Position numbers and translations under genes: made by a program. From Fidelibacterota bacterium (GTDB taxonomy: Bacteria > Pseudomonadota > Alphaproteobacteria > Rhodospirillales > Rhodospirillaceae): a stretch of DNA of 64,000 bases. The notes under the pieces were generated by a model that worked only from the letters and a program-made list of their open reading frames with translations, was not told the DNA's origin and ran no database searches. This document shows, piece by piece, positions 18,581 through 28,396 of the stretch; within the stretch, counting starts at the first letter, position 1; each line of letters starts with the position of its first letter. Location of the stretch: NCBI GenBank assembly GCA_947476895.1, contig CANJRX010000004.1, forward strand, positions 1 through 64,000, written 5' to 3'.

Positions 18581-18817
18581 ATGAGCAACCGGCCAGGCGT
18601 AGAAGATGCTGCAAAAGAAATTCTGCGCATCGCCGTGCGTGAACTTCATCTCACGGCCAATTCACCCATTGGCGCGCAGCCGGTTCTAGAGCGGTTCAAT
18701 AATCTGCCGTGGAAGCCGTCCGATTTGCGCCCGGCGCTGGTCTTCGCGCAGGAGAAAGGCTGGGTGACTCAGGAAGGTCAATTGACCGCAGCCGGCTTTA
18801 GCGCTGCGCCGATTTAG
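18581..18817 (+). CDS. Small hypothetical protein
   Basis: A 78-residue soluble protein, not recognised. It reads as three helices with a possible small winged-helix layout (LERFNNLPWKPSDLRPALVF, then [18 protein letters not shown]). The ATG at 18581 follows GAAAGGATC. Its 3' end overlaps the stop of the convergent multiheme gene by 20 bases. Confidence 0.55.
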   Translation: MSNRPGVEDAAKEILRIAVRELHLTANSPIGAQPVLERFNNLPWKPSDLRPALVFAQEKGWVTQEGQLTAAGFSAAPI

Positions 18818-21800
18818 GGCGTTCGAATTCTAGCTTGCGCTTGATCTCGCCGCGCATGAAATCTTCCATCTTCACATCGTCGGTCACACCCCAGACCTTA
18901 CCGTCGCGTAAGTACAGGATTTGCTGTTCCGTGAGTGTCATGGGACGTGAGCCGAGGCGCCCGAACACCGCGATCTGGTGACCGGTTTCGTCAACCGCGC
19001 GGTCGCGATCCAAACCCTTTGAGAGCGCCAAGGCAGGCCATTTGGTCGGCCACCAGGCAATGATTTCCGGATTGGGATCGGGACTGAAGCCATAGAAGTT
19101 TGGTTGACGTTCGGGTGAAGTGAGCTGCACGACCTTCAAACCATTCGCGCCGTCGGCCACATAGGCAAACAGCGAGGCATTGGTCGTGCCGACGATCACA
19201 TCATGGGCGTCAGTAATCTTTCCATCGCCGGTGAACATCTGAAACAGCTTCGGGTGCTCGGACTTCTCGATATCAATGATTGCTAAACCGTCTTTGCCTG
19301 CTGCGACGTAGGCAAACGTGCGGGCGAGGTAAACTTTGTGCGCATCGGCAAGGGCGATGTCCGCCCCGGCGACGCGCACAGGGTTACGCGGATCGGTGAC
19401 ATCGACGGTATGCAGGCCCGTTTTGTCCGTAACATAGAGATAGCGGAACTGGAGCGCCGTGGCGCGCACGCCGTCAAAAGGCAGGGAGGCGATGACCTGT
19501 GGCTTCAGCGGATCGTTCATATCCAGCACAACGACGCCCGTATCCGTCGCAATATAGAAGACTGTCCCGGCGATGGTGATGTGCTTTGCGCCGTTCAGGA
19601 TGCCGCCTTCGTTCCAGGTGATCGCGCGCTTCAGGAAATTGTTGCGCGCCTCACCGTCGGCCAGGGTGTCCACGTTCACGACGATCAAGCCTTCCACAGC
19701 ATCGGTCACGTAAGCGTAGGAATAAATGGCGTGGATGGGTTGTTCCTGGTTGTCCTCCTGCATCAACTTGCGCTGGGCTTCGCTGCCGTACATGCGCTGG
19801 GGTGCGATGGGTTGGTTCGTCGGCAAAGCCACGCAGGTCGCGTTCTTGCTGGCGACGCGGGTGTTCTGTCCGAGCGGTGAGAAGGGCGCGGTAATGATGC
19901 GTTGGGATACGCCCTTATTGGCGATGGACGCTACGTCATAAACCTGCAGGCCGTCTTTGCCTTCGGCGGCATAAAGATATTCGCCGCGCAGCTGCAGACA
20001 TTGGGTTTCGCCGCCGCCGTGAGTCTGGCTTTCCTTCAGCTTGCGCCCGCGATCCTGGTGCTGTTTGAACCAATCTGGATAGGCGTAGCGATGCAAGTAA
20101 CTGCCGATGACCGCCTGGGGTTCGTCCCACTCCGTCACGTTCACCGCCTCAACACCGCCTTTGCCGCCGACCCAGGCGTTGTAGCCGATGAAGTTGACGA
20201 AGTTGGTCCCCTGCAACAACAGCTGCGCCATGATGGCGTTGTTGTCGTTGTCTTTGGAAACGTGACAATCGGTGCAGGTCTTGGTCTCAGTCTTGCGTTC
20301 CGTGTGCGGGTAATGGGGTGCGAAGGCTTGGCTGGAATAACCCGAGGCCGCTATAGGCGGCTGTTGGATGTAAATCTTCTCGCGGTTGATATTGGTGGAC
20401 GACAGAATGAGCGCCGAGGTCGAACGCACTGGCGCGACCGTATTGCCCTTGGTGGTTTGATGGATGCCGAGCTGAAACATGTCATCGCGCGCTACCTGCG
20501 GATTGTAGGTCGCAAAGTTACGGCTCTCGCCACCTTCAAAGTGGTGACGCTCGGTTTTCCAGTTGGCTTGGATCGGCAGATGGCACCCGGCGCAAGCGGT
20601 CGTCCAGGACAGATGGCACGTATAGCACTCCATTTCATTGGTCTTGTGGGCGCGGTCTTCCGGCTTCACGGCTGGTCCCCATTTCTGGGTGATGCCCATA
20701 CTCATCAGCTTCGCGCGCGCGGCCTTGGCGTTGTAATGGCTGTTGCCGGGATCGACGCTGTCCTTCACCAGGCTCATGTCCCATTCAAGGTTGGGATCGA
20801 CCGCCGAACGCTGGAATAGCTTGCAATCGCGAGCCTCCGTAATGGGCCTATCGCACTCGTTGCCTTTCCATTCAAACCGTTTGCGGCCGTCCTGCACGCG
20901 CAAGGTCGTGAGGTCGAAACCGCCGGCCCGCGCCGCCGGACCTGACGTGCGCAAATTGGGATATTTGTCGGCATCGCCATGGCAATCGATGCAGCGAATT
21001 TCGATGGCATTGGCGACTTCGCCTTGAATGTACCCATTGCCGTGGGAGTCTTGTGCGAAGTGGCAGTCCACGCACTGCATGCCCTTTTCCACGTGAATCG
21101 ATTTGAGCTGCACGGTCTTGTCCCACTTGTGCGGATCGTCATGGGCGACTTTGACGCCGTCTTTATCAAGCAGGTTACCCTTCCGGTCCTTCTTGAAGAT
21201 CGCGCGGAAGTTCCAGCCGTGGCCGTGATAATCGGCGAACTGCGTATCTTTCAGCGTGGGGTTCAGCTTGCTGACGTCTTTCAGGAATTCGACGTCGGCC
21301 CATTTGCCGCGCGTGGCGGCTTCTTCTGGGTTGCGCTCTAAGGTTTCGTGCATCTTGTCGGCGCTGGGATACTGCTGCTTCTCCGGCCACATGGCGGGTG
21401 CGTCGGACTCGTAGTCCCACATGGTGTAGCCCAGCATCGAGTTCAGGAAGATGTTGGGTTGGTGCATGTGGCAGACCATGCACTGGCTGGTGGGAATGGC
21501 GCGCGTGAAGCCGTGTTGCAGCGGATGGCCGGACTCATTCTTCGGAATGGTCGGGTCTTTGGTCTGCGTGGTGCCGGTATTGCCAAACTGCGCATATGGC
21601 CCGCTGTGGGCTTTGTCGCGATCGTTGGCATAGATAACATGGCACGATGCGCAGCCCGAATGGCGATAGTCGCCCGGCTGATCGTTGGTGCCGATAAACC
21701 ACGTATAGGGATCATTCAGCCGCGACTTATGAATGTTGATGCTGGGAACAGCGATGCGCAAACCTGTGCCGGGTCCGCGATTGCTCTGGCGGATATCCGG

Positions 21801-22634
21801 GCGGCCCGGTTCTTCCAGACGCGAGATGTTGCCCAGCAATGTTTGCGTATTGGGCAATCCAATTTCCGGAAACTGCGTGCCGATGTTGCGACCGCCGCGT
21901 TCGAAGACGCGGAAGATGTCGCCGGGCGGTGTGGTCTCCCACGCCGGCAGGGGATTAAGGCCGGGCAAAATGCCGCGCTTCTGCGTCATCCACGGCTCAA
22001 TCTTGCCGGGGCTTTTGATGAAAGCGCTTTCGCCCTCGCGTGTGTAAGCCTCGCCCAGGATGTAATTCTTGAAGGGCAGGATGCCGTTGTTATAGGTCGC
22101 GCCGCCCCACAGCATGGCGCCGGTGGACATCAAGCTGCGTTCGGTGGCTTGGATTTCCTCGACGTGACAGGCACCGCAGGCTTCACGCGCTACGCGGTAG
22201 TCAGACGGATTTATGAAGCGGATGAATTCCGGGCTTTCGCGATTGAGCAGGGTGTAGCTGCGCTCCGGGTTCGCGCTTTTGGGATAGTGCCAGGCTTCGG
22301 GAAACAGCGGCTGCACGTGGGCTTTATCGAGCACTTCGCGATAGCCGTGCGCGGCTTTATCTGTGCCTGCGGGCAGCACTACTTTCGGATCGCCGCCGTG
22401 ACAATCGATACAGCCCAGCTTGATGCCCGGGTTAGCGTGCATGCTCGGCATGTCGGTGGTGGAATGACACGAGAGACAGCCCGCACTTTTGGCGTCTGCA
22501 TCTTCTTGCGCCTGCTGACGTGGTGCGGGCGAATAGAAGGGATAGGTAATATGACGCGCGGTCTCGCCATGTCCGGCGGCTTGCGCGGATGCGCTCAGGA
22601 GCAATGCACCAAGTATGATGAGTGCGTTCTTCAT
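18798..22634 (-). CDS. Large exported decaheme cytochrome c with C-terminal LVIVD propeller
   Basis: A 1278-residue protein, last gene of the redox operon. A signal peptide ([20 protein letters not shown]) is followed by ten CXXCH sites between about residues 53 and 793: CLSCH, CIDCH, CGACH, CASCH, CMVCH, CVDCH, CIDCH, CYTCH, CAGCH, CTDCH. From about 880 to 1190 run LVIVD-type repeats ([50 protein letters not shown]), which form a beta-propeller seen in surface and periplasmic proteins. ATG at 22634 is preferred; a TTG at 22643 overlaps the previous stop. No lipobox, so it is periplasmic or fully exported. The partner barrel is encoded immediately upstream. Confidence 0.88.
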   Translation of the reverse strand: MKNALIILGALLLSASAQAAGHGETARHITYPFYSPAPRQQAQEDADAKSAGCLSCHSTTDMPSMHANPGIKLGCIDCHGGDPKVVLPAGTDKAAHGYREVLDKAHVQPLFPEAWHYPKSANPERSYTLLNRESPEFIRFINPSDYRVAREACGACHVEEIQATERSLMSTGAMLWGGATYNNGILPFKNYILGEAYTREGESAFIKSPGKIEPWMTQKRGILPGLNPLPAWETTPPGDIFRVFERGGRNIGTQFPEIGLPNTQTLLGNISRLEEPGRPDIRQSNRGPGTGLRIAVPSINIHKSRLNDPYTWFIGTNDQPGDYRHSGCASCHVIYANDRDKAHSGPYAQFGNTGTTQTKDPTIPKNESGHPLQHGFTRAIPTSQCMVCHMHQPNIFLNSMLGYTMWDYESDAPAMWPEKQQYPSADKMHETLERNPEEAATRGKWADVEFLKDVSKLNPTLKDTQFADYHGHGWNFRAIFKKDRKGNLLDKDGVKVAHDDPHKWDKTVQLKSIHVEKGMQCVDCHFAQDSHGNGYIQGEVANAIEIRCIDCHGDADKYPNLRTSGPAARAGGFDLTTLRVQDGRKRFEWKGNECDRPITEARDCKLFQRSAVDPNLEWDMSLVKDSVDPGNSHYNAKAARAKLMSMGITQKWGPAVKPEDRAHKTNEMECYTCHLSWTTACAGCHLPIQANWKTERHHFEGGESRNFATYNPQVARDDMFQLGIHQTTKGNTVAPVRSTSALILSSTNINREKIYIQQPPIAASGYSSQAFAPHYPHTERKTETKTCTDCHVSKDNDNNAIMAQLLLQGTNFVNFIGYNAWVGGKGGVEAVNVTEWDEPQAVIGSYLHRYAYPDWFKQHQDRGRKLKESQTHGGGETQCLQLRGEYLYAAEGKDGLQVYDVASIANKGVSQRIITAPFSPLGQNTRVASKNATCVALPTNQPIAPQRMYGSEAQRKLMQEDNQEQPIHAIYSYAYVTDAVEGLIVVNVDTLADGEARNNFLKRAITWNEGGILNGAKHITIAGTVFYIATDTGVVVLDMNDPLKPQVIASLPFDGVRATALQFRYLYVTDKTGLHTVDVTDPRNPVRVAGADIALADAHKVYLARTFAYVAAGKDGLAIIDIEKSEHPKLFQMFTGDGKITDAHDVIVGTTNASLFAYVADGANGLKVVQLTSPERQPNFYGFSPDPNPEIIAWWPTKWPALALSKGLDRDRAVDETGHQIAVFGRLGSRPMTLTEQQILYLRDGKVWGVTDDVKMEDFMRGEIKRKLEFERPKSAQR

Positions 22635-22639
22635 GATGC

Positions 22640-24373
22640 TCAATACGTCAGGATCAGGTTGAAGAGCGCGGAATAGAATACTTTGCCACGCGTATCGAAC
22701 AACGCATCAAAAGCTTTGCCACCCGACAACACCGCACCGGACGCGCGGAACGCGACGTTCTGAATGAAGGTGGGCCGGTAGACCGCGGATACCGATGTAT
22801 CCCAGCCGATCGCCTTGGAGGCGAGGGGTTGATTGCGCAGTACCTCGATCACGGCCTTCTTGGCGAACCACAGGTGGTTCACATTGGCCGAGATGCGTAG
22901 TTCCGGCAGCACGTCGAAATCCGCGCCCGCGCCCAGCAGCATGGTGCCAGGGTTCACAAAGTTCGACTGGCCCTGTTCCTTGGATGGCCGCAGGCTGTTC
23001 AATACACCATTGCGCGCTGATAATGCCACGCCACCGCCACCCACCAACGGTACCGGCTGGCGGATCCAGTAGCTGGTTTCCGCGCCGGCGAATTGCGGGT
23101 TCTCGAAGATGGCGTCGAAACCCGTTGCCGTATTGTCGAAGGGGTCGCTATCGCCCGAGGCATACAAGGCCTGACCGCGCACACGAATCCAGCTGAAATC
23201 CATAGATGGTTCAACGGCCCCAAAGAAGGCGCGGATCTTTGCGCGTTCAGGGCGCGTACGCGAGGTGAAAGGGTTGGCGCTGATGTTGCCGACCACGCCG
23301 TAAAGTGAATGGGTTAGGTTGAAACGTCCAAAGTGACCGTCGCCGTTGAAGCCAATGTAAACGGCGTCGTAGTTAAGCGGGCGCTCATAGCCGATGGATA
23401 CGGGACGCTCGAGGAAACCGTTCTTGTTATAGAACGGCGCGTCGTTTGCCTCACGGTTGCGGTTGTAGACGACGATTGCCTGCGAGGTATAACCCGTGAC
23501 CGGCAAATCCTGCCAATAGAGATTGGCGAAAAACACATCGTCGTCGCGTGGGCGCTTGGCGACATCGTTGAGGCCGGAGTTGGTGTCTTTCTCCAAACGC
23601 CGCATCCAACCCAGATTGTACTGAATGCGGTTGTTGTTGCGGTTGCCGAACAGACGCACGCCCAGCTGCTGGTCGAGAAACAGAAAGCCGCGGAAATCCA
23701 GGTTCACCGGCTGAATGCCGATGCGGATCGAATCAAAGTCGAAGCGGTCCGAGACGTTGCGCAGGTGGTAGTCTAGGAAGGCTTCTTGCAGCCCGACATG
23801 CGCGTCGGTGCGGACGTGGCCGGCCAGCGGATCGACGCGCAGCAAGCGGTCTTCCTTCACGGCGACACGGTTGTAGTTCAGCACCGGTGTGATGCGGACT
23901 TCATAGTCTGGCGGCCGGAAGGCCGTGTCGCCTTTGATGAATGACAGCGACGGAATGATGCTCTCAACGAAAATGTTCTGACTAATGCGCCCGAACTGGT
24001 CGACGGACCCGGCGGACGCCCCTTGCGGGCTCACCGGTACCGGCAATCCGCGCAGTTCGTATATGGTGTCCGACACAACGCCGACATTGATGAACCAGTC
24101 ATCAAACAGCGGGCGGTCGGCTTTCAGAGTGTTTTGGTTGTAAGGATCCCACCAGTTGGTCTTGACGCCGACGGCATCCACCAACCGCCAACGGTCGGGC
24201 ACAGGCAGGCTTTCGCGCGGTACATCACGCATGGGTGGTGATACGGCATTGGGGTCGATAGGCGGCAAGTCGGGCGCGGTTTCAACACCGGGGCGGCGGC
24301 GGGCCGGTTCTTCCTGCGCATGCGCGACAGCGCACGCTGTCAACAGGAGTGCGCCGATTACTTGCCGGAGCAT
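22640..24373 (-). CDS. Outer-membrane beta-barrel protein of the redox operon
   Basis: A 577-residue exported protein: signal peptide MLRQVIGALLLTACAVAHA, a Pro-rich linker, then alternating amphipathic strands ending in FSALFNLILTY-like sequence with a C-terminal aromatic residue, as outer-membrane barrels have. Strand-like segments (FGRFNLTHSLYGVVG, MDFSWIRVRGQALYASGD) recur throughout. I see no CXXCH and no close match to MtrB or PioB. Sitting between cytochrome genes and overlapping its upstream neighbour by 16 bases, it is the likely barrel of a porin-cytochrome conduit. That role is inference. Confidence 0.75.
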   Translation of the reverse strand: MLRQVIGALLLTACAVAHAQEEPARRRPGVETAPDLPPIDPNAVSPPMRDVPRESLPVPDRWRLVDAVGVKTNWWDPYNQNTLKADRPLFDDWFINVGVVSDTIYELRGLPVPVSPQGASAGSVDQFGRISQNIFVESIIPSLSFIKGDTAFRPPDYEVRITPVLNYNRVAVKEDRLLRVDPLAGHVRTDAHVGLQEAFLDYHLRNVSDRFDFDSIRIGIQPVNLDFRGFLFLDQQLGVRLFGNRNNNRIQYNLGWMRRLEKDTNSGLNDVAKRPRDDDVFFANLYWQDLPVTGYTSQAIVVYNRNREANDAPFYNKNGFLERPVSIGYERPLNYDAVYIGFNGDGHFGRFNLTHSLYGVVGNISANPFTSRTRPERAKIRAFFGAVEPSMDFSWIRVRGQALYASGDSDPFDNTATGFDAIFENPQFAGAETSYWIRQPVPLVGGGGVALSARNGVLNSLRPSKEQGQSNFVNPGTMLLGAGADFDVLPELRISANVNHLWFAKKAVIEVLRNQPLASKAIGWDTSVSAVYRPTFIQNVAFRASGAVLSGGKAFDALFDTRGKVFYSALFNLILTY

Positions 24374-26223
24374 ACGTTCTGCTCCCGCGAATTATTGAAA
24401 GGCGTGAACGGGCACTGCACATAGCGCGGGTTCAGTTTGCCGATCGACAGCGTATCAGCGCGCTTGCTTGCGGGCGCGTTGCTGATTGAACCTAACGCTA
24501 GGCCTGCGTTGTGCAGACCCAAGAAGGCAATCATGTCGTCCTGATCGACGCCGTCGCCGGAAATGCCGATAGCGCCGATCAGCGCCTCGCCGCGGTAAAT
24601 CGGCACGCCGCCCGGGAAAATCTGTAAGCCGTTAGCAAGCCGCGTCGGGCCCGGGCCGGGACCAGCAGCCGCAGACTGCGGCAGTTTAGTGCAGCCTTGC
24701 GGCGGTGCGGCGCTGCCGTCGAGGCGCGCAACGATATCTGCGAGCACGAGGTCCAACTGCAAACCGTCGTTAAAAGGACTCCAGGTCGCGAAGGGCTTAC
24801 TCAAGGGGCCGTTGGTTTTGCTTTCGATACCATCGGGATAGAAGGGCCGCGCCAGCAAACCAATAGTGCGGTTGCCGTAAGCGATACCGTCGGTAAGCGC
24901 CGTTGCGCTCACAAAAGCCTGAAAGGCATCGGCATAGGTACCGAGTGCGGGCGTACTGAGTTGGCCGGGTAGGATGATCTCCGCCGGAACCGCGCGCAGT
25001 TCGGCGGCCGTCGTTGTGCGGCTGAAGAACAACACGCTGCGGGCTTTTTGCAGCGACACGTCTGTGCCGAACACCGGTGCATCGGGCGTGCGCGCGACGG
25101 CGAGGATGTTGGATTCCGCATCCACCACCGAGACAGTCACTTGCGCGTAGCTGCCAAGCGGACGGCGGATTTGGGCGCGGGCGCGGAAAGCGACTTTCAA
25201 AGCTTCCGTAACCAGCGTGCGCACTTCCGTCGCTGCCAGAGCGTTGCCGATAGGCGCGAAACCGCCGCGCGGCGCATAGCGGTTGTTGCCCGCGCCGTCA
25301 TCCAGCACCCAGGAATCAACGCCGGGATAAGCCGTGCGATTGTCAAAACGAACGCCAGATCCCGCCGTACCAAAAGCCGCGCCAGCGCGGCGTCCTGCCG
25401 GCGTGTATCCGGCGATGGCGATGTAATTAGCCGCGTTGACTGTGGTCGGCGTGGAAGATTTCAAATCGCGCTTGTCTACGTCGGCGTAGCCCAGGAATTT
25501 ACCGTCGGCAGTGATGCGGCTGGTGATATCCAGCGGTGGCTCGAAACCTTGCTGGGCGGCGACGCCAATCAACTCATCGGTATTGCGGTCGTAGTCATCA
25601 ACCTTGATATCGAGACCATAGACGCCGTCGAACAGCACGCCGACGCCGCCGACAACCTGGCCATCTTTATAAAGCGGCAAACCACCAGGATCCGCCGATA
25701 GACCGAGTGGTGAACGACGTGGACCGATGCCGGCGCTGTCGCCGAAGCGCATGAGGTCTGAACACGCCAGCTGACTGAACTGCACGCCGAACAGCGGGCC
25801 GCTGGGTGTGTTCTTTTCGCCGGGATTGAAATGCTCCTGCACGATCTGGCTGGCCGTGCGTGTTGTAAAAGCATTGCCCGACGACGACAGATAAGCGCCG
25901 GTGATGGCCTTTGAGATGGCCCCAAAGGTGGACGGCAGAATGCTGATGGACTCTAGGCCGTTATTCACCGGGATACCGCGCCCGGAGGTGATCGTCATCA
26001 AGGGCACGTTGGCAGGGTTTGTCGCATAGACGCCGAGCACATTGCCGACGCGGTCTACGACAGCGATGGCGCCGTTGGCAGCTCCTTGCGCCGAGGCTTC
26101 TGCCAAGGCTTGGCCTACGATCTTGTCTACATCGGCAACAGTGAGGCTGGGCACGGTTTGCGCGTTCGCAGCCAGGCTGAAGGTCAGGGCGAATAAAAAT
26201 GAGAAGCGCGCGGCAATTCTCAT
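24358..26223 (-). CDS. Exported tandem HbpS/GlcG (DUF336) protein
   Basis: A 621-residue protein with a signal peptide (cleavage after SLAANA). Two HbpS/GlcG-type domains are visible by their shared core: N-terminal DVDKIVGQALAEASAQGAAN with PGGLPLYKDGQVVGGVGVLF, and C-terminal VTEALKVAFRARAQIRRPLG with PGGVPIYRGEALIGAIGISG. HbpS proteins bind heme or iron outside the cell; GlcG-like domains also occur with oxidoreductases. Unlike the usual 140-160-residue proteins this is a fused pair with a long insert in each half. It overlaps the gene before by four bases and the barrel gene after by 16. Heme binding here is unproven. Confidence 0.8.
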   Translation of the reverse strand: MRIAARFSFLFALTFSLAANAQTVPSLTVADVDKIVGQALAEASAQGAANGAIAVVDRVGNVLGVYATNPANVPLMTITSGRGIPVNNGLESISILPSTFGAISKAITGAYLSSSGNAFTTRTASQIVQEHFNPGEKNTPSGPLFGVQFSQLACSDLMRFGDSAGIGPRRSPLGLSADPGGLPLYKDGQVVGGVGVLFDGVYGLDIKVDDYDRNTDELIGVAAQQGFEPPLDITSRITADGKFLGYADVDKRDLKSSTPTTVNAANYIAIAGYTPAGRRAGAAFGTAGSGVRFDNRTAYPGVDSWVLDDGAGNNRYAPRGGFAPIGNALAATEVRTLVTEALKVAFRARAQIRRPLGSYAQVTVSVVDAESNILAVARTPDAPVFGTDVSLQKARSVLFFSRTTTAAELRAVPAEIILPGQLSTPALGTYADAFQAFVSATALTDGIAYGNRTIGLLARPFYPDGIESKTNGPLSKPFATWSPFNDGLQLDLVLADIVARLDGSAAPPQGCTKLPQSAAAGPGPGPTRLANGLQIFPGGVPIYRGEALIGAIGISGDGVDQDDMIAFLGLHNAGLALGSISNAPASKRADTLSIGKLNPRYVQCPFTPFNNSREQNVCSGK

Positions 26224-26624
26224 GGCGCATCCACCGTCAGCGTGCCGGATTTAAGGCCATCGGCCGTGCGATAGGCGACAGTGAAACTCACGGGATAAAA
26301 CAACCCATCCGGCAGACGGCCAAAAATATGAAAGACCAGTTTTCCATCGGCGGGTGTGACGGCCACGTTATCAAGCTTGAGCGCATCGCCGTTCCAAGGC
26401 GCCCACAGTCCGTCAGAACCCTGCATCAGCGGCTGATTATTTTGAAAGCGCGCGATGATGTGCGTGGTCGTGGGCAGGTCATCACCGATGTCGACGGCGA
26501 TATCCAGACCTTCTTTTAGCGCGGCAGCTTTCTCACGCCCCAGATTGGCGTCCGTTGCCGATAGCGTTGCGGCGAACGCAGACGTCGGCAGCAGCATTGT
26601 GAGCGCGGTGATAAACGCTCTCAT
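26220..26624 (-). CDS. Small exported beta-rich protein of the redox operon
   Basis: A 134-residue protein with a signal peptide (MRAFITALTMLLPTSAFA) and a mature part that looks like one beta-sandwich (FQNNQPLMQGSDGLWAPWNG, KLVFHIFGRLPDGLFYPVSF). I do not recognise the family, and it has no cysteine or heme motif in the mature part. The ATG at 26624 overlaps the cytochrome stop (TGATG), and the gene end overlaps the next start (ATGA), so it is translationally coupled on both sides. That argues for a structural or assembly role in the same complex. Confidence 0.65.
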   Translation of the reverse strand: MRAFITALTMLLPTSAFAATLSATDANLGREKAAALKEGLDIAVDIGDDLPTTTHIIARFQNNQPLMQGSDGLWAPWNGDALKLDNVAVTPADGKLVFHIFGRLPDGLFYPVSFTVAYRTADGLKSGTLTVDAP

Positions 26625-28390
26625 CAAGGCTGCTCCGCGCGCGACTGTGCCGACGCGTGAATTTGACGAAGCGCTGCGCCCGCATCGGCAGCTTTTTCCG
26701 AACGCATGGGACCAAGGTCTTTGCGGTGGAAGCGGTGGCAATCAACACAGGTCGAGGGTACGCGGTCGGCGGCTTTCTCCCCGCCGTGACAGGACTGGCA
26801 CACTGTAATGCTAGGCATCAGGACGTCGGTGGAGGCATTTGACGTTTTGGCGGCATGACATTCCGTGCACGGCACATCGGTGTGACGGGCGTGGGTGAAG
26901 TAGGCCTTTGGCATCCAGAGCGTGGTGACCGTGGGCGGTTCTACCGTCCAGATTTTCGACCCAGACGCGTCGGTTCCATTTGTATCAAAGGTGCGGTGAC
27001 ATTCTTCGCACAGGCCGCGTCCAAATCGGCCATTCAGCACGGCCGCTGTTTTTGTCGCGGCCCAATCGGTGACTTGTTGTTTTTCGACGGGCGTCAGCGA
27101 TGTGCCGGGCATGCGGCGCAGCACGGCGGGCGCTTCTGGTTCGGTGTAGCCGCCGCGCATGGCCAGGGCGTCATAAACGTCACGCACTTGCTTGAAGACT
27201 TCTTCCGGTTTTCCGTGCGTAAGTTCGCGGTCCGTCACAAAGGTGTCGAACTTCAACGCATGGCAGCCGTGGCAGTTCCGCTCAAAGGAAATGGCCTGCA
27301 TGGTTTCGCCGGTCTCGTTGGGCGTATGGCAGTCGGCGCATTGCAAGGTCACAACGCCGCGCGCAGGGTCCTTCACACCCGTCGCGCGCAGATGTTTGTC
27401 GTGCGGGAATTTAAGACCGGAGTTCTCTTGAGGACCGGGTGTGGCCCCCACGGCACGGCTACGATCCATGGCGTGCAGCGCCGGGTCTTTGACGACGGTC
27501 GGGTGAAATTCCGGGTGATGCTCTCCGAAATCCGAAGCGCTGCCCAAAGTGCTACGGGTGGTTTTGGCCGCCATATCGTTGTGGCAGTCGGCGCAGAAGC
27601 GCTCGTTGCTGAGAACGATTGTCGCGTTACCCTGATGTTCCTTATGGCAGCTTTGGCAGGACGCTCCTGAAAGATCGGCAAAGGGAAACAGCGCAGGCTG
27701 GGCGTGATTTTGAATGCCGTTGTGGCAGCTTAAACAGGCCTGATCTTTGACCTGCACGAAAGGTTTTTCGTGACAGCTGCCGCAGGAATCGCCGAAGAAT
27801 TTGTGGGCCGCGGAAATGGTGCCGCTATTCCAAACGCCGGTCGGTGCCGCCAGGTAGTTCTGTTTTCCGGGTGTAAGGGCCAGTTTGTCGGGTGGCGGCC
27901 CAATCAGAAGATTGAACACAAAAGGCACAATGAACGTGCCGAGGAGCACGGCGCTCGCCAGCAACCAGGTCCACTGGCGCATAGTCAGGCCCATGCGCGT
28001 GATGTGAATCTTGGAGCGCGCGACCAGTTTTTCCAGGTCGTCGCCTAAGGCCTGGATAAGCTCCACCGCCAGGATGACATCGAACTCGGCGGTTTTTTCC
28101 TGCGGTTGGATTTCGTAAGGGCCGACGCGTACTTTGCCGCCCACATCGACCTTTGCAACCTGCGTCAGGCTTTCATCAACCCTTAAATCAGCGCCGGTCG
28201 CGGCGGCCACGTAAAGTTCGCCACTGCGGAGCGTGAATTCGGCGTGATGAAGCATGACGCGTGGATCGGGCAGGTGGATGGCGCAGTCGTTGCCGCGGCC
28301 GACTGTGATCTTCTCGCCTTCAGCCACTTCATCGCGGACGGCGGTGCCGCCTCGGCTTTTGCGTGTGACGTAGCGGATAAGGCTGCGCAC
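26624..28390 (-). CDS. FHA-domain inner-membrane-anchored decaheme cytochrome c
   Basis: A 588-residue three-part protein. Residues about 20-95 are a cytoplasmic forkhead-associated domain (ITVGRGNDCAIHLPDPRVML, HHAEF), which binds phosphothreonine. A single membrane helix spans 141-163. The periplasmic part holds ten CXXCH sites at 203, 219, 245, 266, 351, 373, 461, 508, 531 and 548, with extra histidines suited to bis-His ligation. There is no cleavable signal peptide; the helix anchors it. It lies six bases downstream of the cytochrome b gene and would take electrons from it into the periplasm. A phospho-sensing domain fused to a multiheme cytochrome is unusual. Confidence 0.87.
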   Translation of the reverse strand: MRSLIRYVTRKSRGGTAVRDEVAEGEKITVGRGNDCAIHLPDPRVMLHHAEFTLRSGELYVAAATGADLRVDESLTQVAKVDVGGKVRVGPYEIQPQEKTAEFDVILAVELIQALGDDLEKLVARSKIHITRMGLTMRQWTWLLASAVLLGTFIVPFVFNLLIGPPPDKLALTPGKQNYLAAPTGVWNSGTISAAHKFFGDSCGSCHEKPFVQVKDQACLSCHNGIQNHAQPALFPFADLSGASCQSCHKEHQGNATIVLSNERFCADCHNDMAAKTTRSTLGSASDFGEHHPEFHPTVVKDPALHAMDRSRAVGATPGPQENSGLKFPHDKHLRATGVKDPARGVVTLQCADCHTPNETGETMQAISFERNCHGCHALKFDTFVTDRELTHGKPEEVFKQVRDVYDALAMRGGYTEPEAPAVLRRMPGTSLTPVEKQQVTDWAATKTAAVLNGRFGRGLCEECHRTFDTNGTDASGSKIWTVEPPTVTTLWMPKAYFTHARHTDVPCTECHAAKTSNASTDVLMPSITVCQSCHGGEKAADRVPSTCVDCHRFHRKDLGPMRSEKAADAGAALRQIHASAQSRAEQP

Positions 28391-28396
28391 GGGCGG

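Noticed and set aside
21348-22676. 442-residue plus-strand frame antisense to the large cytochrome gene
   Set aside because: It mirrors a gene with ten CXXCH motifs and a signal peptide on the other strand; its sequence shows no domain.
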